Assembly: GCA_013399875.1 (NCBI GenBank)
Contig: VXAZ01000289.1
Span: 1,571,744 to 1,635,743, forward strand
Source of the DNA: Gymnorhina tibicen
Taxonomy: Eukaryota; Chordata; Aves; Passeriformes; Artamidae
Reading direction: 5' to 3'
Length of the DNA: 64,000 nt
In this document: positions 35,701 through 47,916 of the stretch, one piece after another
Position numbering within the stretch: the first letter of the stretch is position 1
How the letters are laid out: the number at the start of each line of letters is the position of its first letter
The notes under the pieces: model-generated
Told to the model about the DNA's origin: nothing
The model's input: the letters and a program-made list of their open reading frames with translations, nothing else
Databases searched by the model: none
Made by a program: the position numbers and the translations under genes

Positions 35701-38700
35701 CTAGACTGTGCAAAAGTGTTATTTGTCAGATCTTTCCACTTCCATATAAACTAGTGTCTAATAGCAAATCTAGGATTTAAAAAAAGAAAGTGTTTCTCAA
35801 AAGCATTCTACCAATCATTCTGCTTTTAACACATCATGTCCAAGTGGCAGACTTGACTGGCAGATTGCTCTAAGTCTTATGTTTACCAGAAAGTTTTCTC
35901 AATAGAACTCATAGAAGTGTTTCGTCATTTATTATCAGCTGCCTGAGTGGGATAACAAAATGTCGTCTCATGTCTAGAACTCCTGATGTCAAAAACTGCT
36001 GGATAGCACTACCAGGTTGAGGTGACTGCTGCCCATTTTAGGGTAGGCTTTGTAGGTTTCAGTGCAATAACACTGGCAAGTACTATACCTACAAGCCTTA
36101 CAACATACGGGATTCCTGGGCATTAGGGATTTTGGACATTTGTCTATTTGATAACAGAATCATTCTAGAATTACATTAGAAGAAGTGTCTCTGGCTTAAT
36201 ACAGTGCACTAATCGAAGCAGCGAGTAAATAATTTGGAGATTTGCCAGGAGCAAGACAGAATATGGCCGGGTTAAATGCTGTTCTTGGTAAGTGGCCGAG
36301 TAGCAAGGTGCTCTCTAGCATGGAAGAGGGAGTTCAGTCACCAAGAAACTGTGACATAGTTCTCAAATGTTTTTTGAAATAAGGAACCATCACTAGCATT
36401 TACTCATGCAAAATGCTGCTCAAGTTACATATGTGACTTTTAAATTTTGCAATTACCTTCCAGGTATCCAGAATTTTATTTCAGCGAAGTGATATACTGT
36501 GTTCCAAAGTCAAGAGATGCCCAATCACTGGCACTACTTGGTTAAACAAGAGAACTTGTTAACTGCCACTTACAGAAGGACTTGGCAGATACATGTTCGA
36601 CTATCTCTAAAATGTATTCTTAATGTACACGAAGGATAATGAGTCTGAACAGACATCCCAGTCACTACAAATACAAGACAGGCCTAGAAATTTTGTGGTC
36701 TCAAACAATATTTGACTGTCTTTTCCCTTCTTGCTTTTTCTTGACAGAACAACCAATAACTTAAGCATACAGCTGAAAGGTAGGGAAAGATTTATGTGAT
36801 CTTCATATCTGATATAAAGGACAAGCAAAGAACTTAGAAGTTCAGTGATATTTAGAAGAAACTCCAAATGCTACTGAAAATAGCAGTCAAGTGGTGAAAT
36901 ACAGCAAGTAAAAAAATTTTGCTAAACAATTCACACAACAGTTAAATATCTCAATTTGAACTGGATAGAACTTGAAGAGGACTGGAAAATAAAGTGAGGG
37001 GACTGTGCTTCATTGCACATGAAACTAGAAATGAATACAGCTGTTGATATGGAAGTTAAGTATGTTGGGAATACAGAACATACTTTGTTAAGGAAACAGA
37101 AATAAAGGAAGAAAGGCAGCTTTACAACTACTGAGTAATGCTGTAGACTGCAAAAATAGAAACAGTTGAGTCACAATCATTCTAGGACACAATTACAAGG
37201 GTTTCCTTGGATAGATATCTCATACTATCTGGGTCAGATTTAGCCTCAATAAGGTTGATCATGACAATTATAGATCCATTAAACCAAACTAGAAGCAGAT
37301 TTCCAGAATTTGAAAGGAAATTAAGCAGGAAGGCAATCTGGAGGTGGCACTGCAGTATATTTGATTACAAGAGCACTGTTTTTAGTTGATGACTCCCATA
37401 AATAATCCAGGACAAATTTTAACAGTTAAATAATTTTGTGTAGATACAGAACAGAGTAAAATTAGGATGGAAAAGTTTAGGTTGCTTTGCTGTGGCATGC
37501 ATGTCCTACAGCATGGGGAAGACAGTCATGCTAGAGCACCCTTAATAAAAAAATTGATTTTCTAGACAAAAGAATGTTTAACACAGTATGGGAAACAATT
37601 TCAATTGGAGAAATCATAAATGAGTTCCTAATTTATTAAAGCATTTTAAGAGCTAACTAAATGTGAAATTCCTCTTGGTTATATAAAAAGGACAGAGTGT
37701 CAACACAAAACGTGTAGAACTGAACACAGACCAGTTTCTGTGACTGAGTTTACTTCACATCTCATTAATACTTTTGGCAGAAAATGCAGCAGTGTCATAA
37801 TGAAATATGCTGATAAGGCAAGCCAGTAGACATGCTGGATACATAACCAGATCATAGTATCAGAAAACAAAAGCAGGATAACTCAGAAGTAGAACAATAG
37901 AATGGAATTTTAAAATGGGATGAAAGATCCTATAGGAACTCATAGTGGATTCCAAACAGAAGACGTTCAATTGGAAAAAAGAAAGAAGAGAAAAATCTTG
38001 TATTAATAAATCCTAAAATGCTCACAAACCAAATTGGCATGATAAATGAAACTGCAAAGTGTATCAGGAACTACCATTATCACTGCATATGGTGCAGAGA
38101 GAAATTTGTGTAGCACATTATGTAGTATTCAGGCTTTACGTTCACGAAATAAATTCCTGCTGGCAGAACTTCAGTGAATGTACGCCAGAGAAATGGCCAG
38201 TCTTGGTATCTTCCCCATTACTGTTAATGTCCCACTTCTGGAACATTTGTGAGTGCTGGAGAAGGACCGGCATGAGTGAGGTGTTGCACCCTGGCTATAT
38301 ACATAGAAGCGTGGAAGGAGGAGGAAGGAAGACCTCTGGTTACAGCTATGAGGATGCATCCTTGGCTCCTGCTCTGCTGAGCTCATCCCTCTCTGGTTTT
38401 GACAGCTAGGAAGTACTACTTTGCTTTCTTTTTATCTGCCTTCCCCAGATCTGTGTAAAGTAACATAAGATAATCCTGGTCTAACTTATGATCCAACCTT
38501 TAATGTTTAAGTAAGCTGGCTTGCAGAACCAAGCCAAATAAAAGCTGAAATGGACTGTGAATGAAATATGCAGCCAAAAAGGAGAAGGAGCAGCCCAAGA
38601 ACAAGTGCACGTAAAGTGACCAGAAGTAAGATGGTCAGATGAATGCTGTTGCAAAATCCCCTAAAGTAGTAATAGAATCAGAAAACCAGATGTAACCAAC

Positions 38701-39194
38701 ACAAGTTCATGTTTTTGCATGCTAGAAAAACCTGAAGCATGGTTTAAGGCACACACTTTCTACTGGGGAAGCCCATTCTCCCAGTACATAACATTAGCAG
38801 GAAGCACGGCGTATTGAGCCCAATAAGCTCTTCAGAGAAGAATGACAGGAATCACCCAAAGACTGAGAAGACTACTAGATGACAGAAGGACCTGCCAGAC
38901 ATTAGCAAATAGCTTAAAGAATGAACTTGCTGTAGATAAACTATACAAATCAAAGTAGTTTCAGATACTGTGAGTTTCTCTTCCCTCCCCAACTCTGGCC
39001 ACAAAACCCCCAAAATTGCAGAAATATTCAATCTTCTTATAGAAGTGAAATGATTACAAATTACAAACTGTAGAGTAGGAAATGCCTAGGAAAACGGAAA
39101 AGCATGGGAGACAGACATGAAAATTCTAAGCTGAGATTCTTACGTAGCTACCATTTTAAACGGACACACTGAAATTCTCTGGTAACACACTATT

Positions 39195-39706
39195 CATAGA
39201 ATCATAGAGTCATTAAGGTCGGAGAAGTCCTCTAAGATCATCAAGTCCAACTGTTAATCTAGAAGTCCGTGTCCCCCAAGCACCACATTCACATATTTTT
39301 TGAACATTTCCAGGAGATTCCACCACTTCCTGGGTAGCCTATTCCAATGCCTGACCACCCTTTCAGTGAAGAAACTCACGTTCAGTCTAAGCCTTCCCTG
39401 GCACAACTTCAGGCCATTTTATTTTGTCCTCCCACTTGTTACCTGGGAGAAAAGACTGACCCTCACCTGGCTATGCCTTTCAGGTGGTTGTAGGGAGTGA
39501 TAAGGTCACCCCTGAGCCTCTTTTTCTCCAGGCTAAACACCCCCAGCTCCCTCAGCTGCTGCTCACAGGACTTGTGCTCCAGACCCTTCACCAGCTTCAT
39601 TGCCCTTCTCTGGACACACTCGGGTACCTCAATGTCCTTCTTCTAGTGAGGGGCCCAAAACTGAACAGAGGGTTCGAGATGTGGCCTCACCAGTGAGGTC
39701 ATGTTA
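39195..39706 (-). mobile_element. CR1 LINE, 3' fragment of about 510 bp
   Basis: Starts at the CR1 tail (ATAGAATCATAGAGTC in reverse), then GTCCAACTGTTAATC, CCTATTCCAATGCCTGACCA, the TCTCCAGGCTAAACACCCCC block and TTGCCCTTCTCTGGACAC, ending near TGGCCTCACCAGTG. This is the longest CR1 copy in the window, in the same orientation as REV3L, 5'-truncated as CR1 copies usually are. Confidence 0.95.
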
Positions 39707-40072
39707 GTTAAGGATGATTACAAAAACACAATCTGTGAACTGATGAGGAAATATTCTCTGTAACTATTAAGCTTACTTAGCTCTTCATCAGAGTCATCAT
39801 TCCAAAACCCAGAAAGTTGAATTTTGCCCATTATCTCCCAGCTGGATTTTTATAACCATATACCACAAAGTGTCAGGTGACCAAAACTATACAAAGAAAC
39901 TAAATAATGATGATTTGCCTTACATTATCACTTTTTTTTAAAAAAAAACAAAAACAAAAACATGTAAAACATTATAAGGGTCCTGTAAATGAGAGACTGG
40001 AACTCTGTATTACATGCAAGTTGATGTATATAAGAAAATACGGCATAAAACAGAAAAACCTGGGATGCTGAC

Positions 40073-40169
40073 CTTGGTATTTCATCTTCTTCCCATTCAG
40101 TGAAAGATACGTTGCTTGAATTTCCTGGCAAATGAGTTCTATGATGTTTACTTACACCTGATGCATCAC
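40073..40169 (-). CDS. REV3L: REV3L exon 5
   Basis: Reads SDASGVSKHHRTHLPGNSSN then VSFTEWEEDEIPR. The end (EWEEDEIPR) matches the human WEQDEIPS block, while the start is more diverged. The acceptor is ACTTTTTTCCCTAG and the donor CCAAG|GTCAGC, weaker than most in this gene. 97 bp, phase 1 in and phase 2 out. Confidence 0.92.
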
Positions 40170-43100
40170 CTAGGGAAAAAAGTAGAATGAGAAATTAATT
40201 CATTTATGTGGCAATATTTTTTATAAATATCATTATATAACTGCATTTATTATTTAATATTACCAGTCCACCTGTTCCTAAAGAATAAATAGCACTGCAT
40301 GATATCATCTTCACCCACTAACTATGCTATCATATAAATGATCTAATTTTCTAACACGTAGACACATATAAAAAAAACCCCATATTTCCAACACACTGAC
40401 ATTATCAGAATTACATTTGTTGCATTCTAGTCATATCTTAACCTCAACTCAATCTTCTCCTATTTATGAAAATTTCAAAATAAATCATACAGAGTCTGAT
40501 GTAAACTTCAGAGTTTCCTGGGTCCATAGTTCAATGGAAATTAGAAGCCAAAAAACCCACTAAATTTGGACCCAGAGTTTCCTGGGTCCAAAAAACCCAC
40601 TAAATTCTACTTCACACTCTTTCTTATTTGTGAGTCAAAAGGGAATATATAATACATTCCAGATACAATGGTAGTAGCAGTAAGTGGAAACCTGCAATGA
40701 AGGCAGACGTTGTCTGACCTACCAATAAAGAAAACACTAAGTTTGCTCAGAGGTCTCTGTGTATGGAAGTGTGCTCCAGAGTCATGCTGGTCAAGTCCTC
40801 TCTGAAGAATTCCTATCTCCCTTGAGGTCTCCACCTGGACCCTCAGTCTTCAGAGAAAGGGAAGACGATATACACAGGATATGGCACAAAAAAGGAAAAG
40901 GCCCAGGAATGGAGTTGGAGGGAGGTAGAACGGGAGACGACTTTGAAAATTACTCAGTCTCCCACTTCTACCTGTAAGACCAGTTTGAACCTTGAATTTT
41001 CTCAGCTATGTTGGTGTCACACATCAGCAGTTTTCTAGTATTAAATTTAGCTTTCAGCCACAGCAAACACTTTTGCATTTGTTAAAGATATACCAATTAA
41101 ACAACTCAATTGTCAGAGGTCTTCAGTAATTAAATATTTATTAGAACATGTATTTTTATTCTATAAATTTCGTAATAGTCTTGCCAATGTGAATTCCACT
41201 ACTTGGAATATTTGGTTTAGAGATACATCATGTAGCAAAAAGCCCTAAGTTACTACAGAAACAACTGGCAGACATCATGCCAAAAGAACCTTAGAAGCTA
41301 CAAACAGAAGCAAGCAGGCTTAATTCTGTATGTTCCAGACCAAGCTTACTGCACCCAGACTAGTTCCTGCAAACCCTGCCCTTACATCAGACTCTTAAGT
41401 GTACTGACACGGCACAAAGATGTGGCATTCAATCGGGGTGAAAAGACACTCTTGTGCTTATGCAGAGCCAGCTCATATTTCAGCCACACCTGTGCTGTTA
41501 CAGTCTATGCACTTCGATGCCTAAGCAGGTGATTCCAGAAAGACAGCACAAAATATCTGAGCCCATTGGCATAGATCCAGCTCAAATCTAGCACCTTACT
41601 GTGTGCATTGGGCAGGTAGCCCAGGAAGAAACACAGACATGTTTTTACTGCGTGGCACATCAGCTAATTCTCCATATTAAAATGTAAGCTGACTATGCAT
41701 GGAAACATCTCTTGTTATTTTTCATCTGCAATTTGATTATTTTAAGCTGATGAAATGGGACTGAATAGTTGTATATTTTAAAGGAAAATACATCTCACAG
41801 CAGCTATGCAAGATTATAGGCCAACTGGTAAAATATATACTATTGTTTTTTATTTATATGCATTTCAAATACCACACCACAGCAGTTTCAGCGCATTATT
41901 CCCTATGAACCCTGTTTTCATATACTTCTAAAAACTGAGGCTCAAATTCCTGTATCAGTTTGCTTCTTCAGTAAAGTTAATCATAGGGATAGGGATTTAA
42001 GGACACTCAATATTCCCCTTTTCTTGATACGAAGATCTTTAAAGAGAGTAGCAATGACCCATCAAAATCTTTCAGAGTCATATTACAGAAGCAGATTCAG
42101 CTACTGAAAAAAATTTTGCAGTAGTTACAGTGTTATGTGGTGCATGAATGAATAGGCAGCCTTCACAGCCCATAAAGACCAGGACTTGAGAAAATGAACT
42201 GCTGCACCTTCTGGGTACAAGCTGATGAAGGCAGAATATTCCTGCTAATACAAATTTGCGTGTTGACTTCTCTCAGCCTTCAAAAAGGTCTACTTATCTC
42301 ATTGAGAAAAATACCACTATGAACAGACTCCTGAGGCTGCTTGCTCACACTGATAAACATATTAATTGCCAGACTCATTTTTATATCATCATCTGCAAGG
42401 GAAGTAAGGTAAGTGTTTGCTGCCCGTCTTTTAGCAAAGGCTTTTACTGCTGTCTAAAAAAACAATGTTGAGCCTGGTCTGTGTGACACAGCTGTACTTG
42501 ACTGAAAGGAATGCACACTCCCACAACACAGATGCTAAGGAGCAGGCAGGTAAAGTGTGTCACTTGCAAGCAGAGGCTGTGCCTTCTACACCGCTCCAAC
42601 AGCCTGAGCTCAGAGAGGGTTGCTGTACAAGGACAGGCCCCTTGACAGCAGCGCCTCTGTAAGGCTGCACCAGGGACAAACCATTTGTCACTCGGCTGCT
42701 GTGCCAGGAGCAGTACACAGTGATCCTGTGCCTGGGGACTCCAACACACTGAGGCAGGCTACTGGTGCATGTGTGATGTGGAGCCATGCAAAGCAGAATG
42801 AATCTTCCTAGGAGCACTGCAGCCAGTATCTGAACAAGCCAGACAAGGTAATGTCATTTTTTTCCTTTTATCTTGTTGGATTCTTCCCTACAAGAAAAGT
42901 TAAAGTCCACTGGTCTCAGCCCATGCTCCTCTTTCACCCCCTCATTCCCATACAAGACTTAGGTGTCTCATCCTTAAATAAATGATGAGGGAGAAAATAA
43001 ATAGCTTATGTTTTTCACCTATCATCTGAAAGAGAAGAAAAAAAAGAGCTATGGAAAAAGAATGGAAGCAATTATTTAATACAATCACATTCATGTTTCC

Positions 43101-44182
43101 AGAAGGCTGATTTGAATATTTGGAAGACTAAAGGTACCTGACTATACTTCCTCAGGACTAAAAATCCTGAAGATGCTCTGTCCATGGCTGAGCTTTTGCC
43201 TTCCTACAGTTCTGACACCATCAAAAAGTGTGACCTATTGTTCAGCATGAAAAGAGTATTTTCCTTTAAAAAAAAATTAGTTAAAAAACTCCATGGTCTA
43301 ATCTACTGCTGTCTGAATATATATGCATAAAAATAAAGAGGAAATTCAGCATGATTATTGCTTGGTGTTTTTACAGAAAGATTCTTCACCATTCCTTTCA
43401 ACTTTTGCTTTAGCTGTAGGAACAATTATGATTTAATAAACAACACTTATTCTACTAAACATTAAGTACCAAAGGCATTATGCTTTTCCTACTGTTACCT
43501 CTCCATTATAATGAAGAATTTAGAAGAATTAGGCATGTTCTCACCAAACTTAAATTTTTATGTCACTGTGTACATCCAAAATGCCAAACTAATTTTTTAA
43601 AACACCTCCTTTGCTCACACACTAATAATTCAAATTTTACCTTAGAGCAAAATGACTTTAGCACAAACACAAGCATTTTAATTAAGAACATTGACTGTCA
43701 TCAGAGCAAAATCATTAGCCATAATTTTGTAAAGACACTACTGCAACAACAAAAAAAAAGAATTTGAACTGATACAAGAATCAAAACCATAAAAAAATAA
43801 AGCAACAGTATTATTATGCTATCTCTCATGTTAATTCTTCAACTAAATATCAACAATTTTTCATCTTCTAGAAAAGAGGTGTGGTCATCATGTGAAATGG
43901 TCACAGCTCCACTGCTGACAGAAGACATGTTTCTTGATATACAGCATCTCATTTCAGGAAGCAGGCTCTTCCTCAATCCCCATACAGAGGCATGTATGGC
44001 AGAGGCAGGAAAAAAGCTACATATGGACTTTGTTTTGACACCAAAAGCAAACTTCAGGGAAACAACACAATACCCATTCAGCCAAACTACAGCAAAAGCC
44101 TGACAGCTAGTGACATCTTGTTCAAAATGGTAGTTTTTAGCCTTCAAAGCAATTATTTGGTCTTAAGAAATAAACACCTTAC
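40170..44182 (-). other. REV3L: Intron 4 (4,013 bp)
   Basis: Contains a small local duplication (40509-40606) and a GC-richer island of unknown nature at about 42440-42850. No exon or transposon could be supported there. Confidence 0.8.
40509..40606. repeat. Local micro-duplication
   Basis: CAGAGTTTCCTGGGTCCA occurs at 40509-40526 and 40573-40590. CCAAAAAACCCACTAAATT occurs at 40548-40566 and 40588-40606. The arrangement looks like a template-switch or a tandem duplication followed by a partial deletion. Confidence 0.85.
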
Positions 44183-44343
44183 TTTTTCTCCTTGCCTTTC
44201 TGAATTTGACAGCAGCCAGGTTTATTAAATTCATTCCATATAAATTGTAGTCTATAAAGAGTTGGAGGAGGTAGGGAATATGGGCTTCATGAGGCTGGTA
44301 AGATTTGTTCATTATGGCTCCACCTTGCAGAAGCTCACAAACT
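44183..44343 (-). CDS. REV3L: REV3L exon 4
   Basis: Encodes RVCELLQGGAIMNKSYQPHE, then AHIPYLLQLFIDYNLYGMNL and INLAAVKFRKARRKS. This is one of the most conserved N-terminal segments of B-family pol zeta and is nearly identical to the human protein. The acceptor is TTTGTCTTTTAG and the donor AAAAA|GTAAGG. 161 bp, phase 2 in and phase 1 out. Confidence 0.97.
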
Positions 44344-45824
44344 CTAAAAGACAAATTAGAGCATAAATAAAAAATTATTTCAGTACAACAATATTGATAT
44401 TTGAGTTTATCAAAATATAAAATACTTAGACATTTTAAATTTGCCTTAGTTGTATTTTTAACTTAAGAACTGTGTTTTCACAATAACAGACGAACAAAAG
44501 TGACCTCTGCTAATAATGATACAATATTTGGGTGCTAGTTACAAAGGAGCCTTGAATCCTTCAGCTTAAAAAACATGAAGCTCTCTGAAAAAACCATCCT
44601 ACAATATTCTATTCCTGCAAGTGATCCAAAAGTCACTACAGGCCATGGAAATCTTTCAACAGAACAACTGTGGCAGCTGTATGCCTACACACCAGTAGTA
44701 AGTTTGAAAGTCTCTCTAGTTCTCCTTGACATGTATATGATACATATGCTGTCCTTCATGACTTTAAAGCTACGTATTGTGTACTCAGAAGCAGTATTTT
44801 AAAGCTCTGTAGAAGGACAAATCCTCTCTTTTAAACAGATACACATTAAAAACCAACTGCAAGTATTTGGATAATTATAAATTGGTACAATACGTTTATC
44901 TCAACATACATCTATACAACAAAGAAAAAAGCACTAAGCATTTCTAAATTAACATACATCTATACAACAAAGAAAAGTACTAAGCATTTCTAAATGCAAC
45001 AAACTCGGATTAAAAATAAAGTTTTACACAGAAAAAAGAAAGGAATAATTTAAGTGAAGTGTCAGTCTCCATTTGGATAGAAGCAATTCAAACACAAGAA
45101 GCTCCAAATTTTGAAACAACTGTCATGTCATACATTAAGACAGAAATTTAAATCATGCAAAATTTCACTTGCCTAGAAGAAAAATCAGACAATCCTGTCT
45201 TATGATCATGTATTAGACCTTAAAAAAAAAGTTACAGTATATAATAGCACACACTCAAGGGGTTTCAGTTTATGCTTGGGAAATAATTCTTCCTTATTTA
45301 TTGCTGAATTTACTGCAACTACTTTGACAGTAAGATTGAAATCAACAGCACTTCCATGTAACAGAACATTACTCTATTGAGAAATAGAGAACCTGTCTTA
45401 TAACAAAAGCTATTCAGTTTTCCAAGTAAATCTTAAATTTAGTAATTGTTGCTGGAATTAAAACCTACCAAAATTTACTTCAAAACATATGAAATGAAGC
45501 CATATGAAAGACTGCTACATTGTTTTCCTTAAGAGTTACAGGAAAAGTAACCTGATACAAATTTGTTTAAGTGTTCAAGAATTACAGCAAACACAAAACA
45601 ACTGAAAGCACGGATGTTTTGGTATTGCTTTCCTAATATGCTACTGCTTTAAAAGATTATCAGTGTGTTTAAAATTACCAATTTTTAAAGTGTTTTGAAA
45701 ACTGTGGGGCAATAATTTTGGAGCTTTTATTTTGTTAAGTTATTGGCGAATCTTGTTTCAAACCTGACTTTTTAATTCAAGATATAAGGAAATCAGACAG
45801 AACTTTTTATTTCCACATCCTTAC
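44344..45824 (-). other. REV3L: Intron 3 (1,481 bp)
   Basis: Contains the 48-bp two-copy repeat listed separately. Otherwise AT-rich and non-coding. Confidence 0.85.
44903..44996. repeat. Two-copy tandem repeat of about 48 bp
   Basis: AACATACATCTATACAACAA followed by AGAAAA...CTAAGCATTTCTAAAT occurs twice in a row, starting at 44903 and 44951, differing by a short indel and a substitution. Likely local slippage or duplication. Confidence 0.88.
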
Positions 45825-45899
45825 CTTTTTACCATTGCAGGATTGTAAAGATAAATCTTCATAAACTGTCTCTCCTTTTCATGGTAACCATAAAAAGGC
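45825..45899 (-). CDS. REV3L: REV3L exon 3
   Basis: Reads PFYGYHEKERQFMKIYLYNP then AMVKR, matching the family's N-terminal domain. The acceptor is CTTTCTCTCCAG and the donor AAAAG|GTAAGG. 75 bp, phase 2 in and out, so skipping would be in frame. Confidence 0.96.
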
Positions 45900-47306
45900 C
45901 TGGAGAGAAAGAAATAAAAGCAAGAAGCTAGCCAGTTATGCTGTGGCATTTAGTCAATGACATTTTACTACGAAGAGTATTAAATAAGCATGTCTATCTA
46001 CCGAGGTAAAGATGAACATGTATTTCATTTAGGTCTTCCCCATTAGCCTCTTATGCAAACAAACAAAATACCTGAAACACTCTTAGGCTGCTTTGAGGAA
46101 ATGAGCAGCTGACTTTCAGTAGTGACTACTTTGAAGTTGTAAGGCAAGAGAAGTGAAAAAGAGGCAGGTTCTCCTAATTTCTACCTGTTCTTTTTGCACT
46201 GATTCAAGCAAAGATTGTCATCAACAGTTTACTCTACCCAGTTTTCACTAAGAGAGGAACAGCTATACTACAATTTACATAACTCTCACAAAAAAAACAA
46301 CATCAAGAAATTTGGTAGGTGACCTTCTTTGTTACTGCAAAAACATCAGAAAGTTCTGATTGAAAATAAAAACAAGTTATTGCAGCCACTTTACTCACAA
46401 TATCTAGAAGCCACCAAAACTGGCTGGGAACAGAAATATTATCTTCCTACACTTAACAATTAGAAAGAATATATTTCAGAAATGCATGAAAGAAGCAAAT
46501 AAAACATAGTGCTGCACAGCACTGAAAATTAGCATTTACATTGTTTTGAAGATGAAAAACTGAATACGTGTATCCAGACTACCTGTGTTCCTCCAGGGTA
46601 TTTTCCTATTATTCATTATGATTGGACTTATTTTTCAGCCCTTGGTTATGCAAGTTAAATAAAAATTAACTAACAGAATCCTTAAAATGTTCACTCATTC
46701 ATGTTAACATTCAATAATAGCATATAGTTCAGCAGCAATAGAAAGCTACACCAAATAAAACACAATGGTCATCTTAACAGATTAGTAAATGTATGTTTAA
46801 AAGCCTACACTTCCTGGCCTATGCTGCTGGAAGAATCAGACAGATTCTGTCAGATGACCGGACAGTTTCCATGGGGGCCATTTTAGATGAACAAAAGAAA
46901 AAAAAGACCACCTAGAATCAGGCTCCTTCAAGACATGCCTGGTCTCAGGGAACCCAGAATAATCCAGAGAGGTAGAAAATGCTGCATGGAAAGTACTGCT
47001 CTAACAGCAGAGACAGAAAAAGCTAACAAGAACAGATTTTGCAAAATTATACACACTAGGATACAATTAAGGAAAAAATGGCTGTGTCAAGAAGGGTTTT
47101 TTGGGAAAACCTGTTAACTGTGTTGAAGTCAAAGCAAGTGAGAAGAGTTATTCAGAAGTTGTACAGCCCTGTACGAAGACATACATGGGTGGGGAATGAA
47201 GAAGGATTAGCACTGCAATCACCCAAGTCCAAAGTGCTTCTATGTAGTACAACTGCAAAAAACATTTCAAAACAGACAACCAAAACTCCTGACAGGTCAT
47301 ACTTAC
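45900..47306 (-). other. REV3L: Intron 2 (1,407 bp)
   Basis: AT-rich non-coding sequence. No repeat or gene recognised. Confidence 0.85.
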
Positions 47307-47496
47307 ATTCCAGATACTAATGATACTTTGAAAACATGTTGAACAGTAGAAGATGGATTGCCTAAAGCCACATTGAGTGCTCTGTCAATGCTGAACGCCA
47401 CTTGACGAAGGTAGCATTCTGGATGCTGTCCAAAACCATCGTATGGTACATAGAGGTAAGGAAAGATACCATGTAAGTGGAGACAAGTCTTCTGAC
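47307..47496 (-). CDS. REV3L: REV3L exon 2
   Basis: Encodes GQKTCLHLHGIFPYLYVPYD, then GFGQHPECYLRQVAFSIDRA, LNVALGNPSSTVQHVFKVSL and VSGM: residues about 47-110 of the family numbering. This is the N-terminal domain of the B-family fold. The acceptor is a pure run of 16 T followed by AG, and the donor is GGAAT|GTAAGT. 190 bp, phase 1 in and phase 2 out. The mammalian Met before AFSIDRAL is Val here. No coding exon for residues 1-46 was found to the right. Confidence 0.96.
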
Positions 47497-47891
47497 CTAA
47501 AAAAAAAAAAAAAACGTAAACATTTATTTTCTAATGACTACTTTTTCTTCTTCTAAGTAGTTGCTACATCTGAACTTCTTCACATTATTTTCAAGTTCTG
47601 CAGACAGGATCAATTTATGACACAAGTGCAGGTGTGTTTCAAACAAAAGGTACTAATGTAGAGCAGTTCTCACACTTGATTCATTGACAAAACCAATACA
47701 GAACAGATGTGGTTACACGATATACACGTGATTACACCTGTGTAGCAACAGAATTCACTACTAATTATTTTCTTTATAGTAATAACACAACATGTCTCCA
47801 AGATTGACTTTGCATACTGAGTAAGTGTTGCATGCTTAGCAGTTTCTCAGCCTTTGTGAAAGTTTTTCACTTCATTTAATTAATTCAATTC

Positions 47892-47916
47892 ATTGATACT
47901 TTGTGAAAGTATCAAT
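47892..47916. repeat. Perfect 11-bp inverted repeat (hairpin)
   Basis: ATTGATACTTT and AAAGTATCAAT face each other across a 3-base loop. A related CTTTGTGAAAGT lies about 50 bp to the left. AT-rich, no known function. Confidence 0.8.

Larger units (their letters stand above)
31721..40072 (-). other. REV3L: Intron 5 (8,352 bp)
   Basis: A long intron holding two CR1 copies in opposite orientations (32513-32783 and 39195-39706). A GC-richer patch near 38200-38410 is of unknown nature. No extra exon could be supported. Confidence 0.8.
1..47496 (-). other. REV3L: REV3L gene, internal part (exons 2-19)
   Basis: REV3L encodes the catalytic subunit of DNA polymerase zeta, a nuclear B-family polymerase that extends from mismatched or damaged primer ends during translesion synthesis, working with MAD2L2 (REV7), POLD2 and POLD3. 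Eighteen exons on the minus strand spell a protein colinear with vertebrate REV3L as I know it, in the right order and with compatible phases throughout. Both ends run out of the window: about 46 N-terminal residues and roughly the last 700 residues (the polymerase catalytic core and zinc/Fe-S region) are missing. No frameshift or internal stop was seen, so this looks like a working gene. Confidence 0.97.

Noticed and set aside
39300..39696. Open frames of 66 and 70 codons on the plus strand
   Set aside because: They fall inside the reversed CR1 copy and are antisense to its reverse transcriptase remnant.
42444..42749. 101-codon open frame in the GC-richer island
   Set aside because: Cys-rich translation with no family match and opposing open frames; composition alone explains it.
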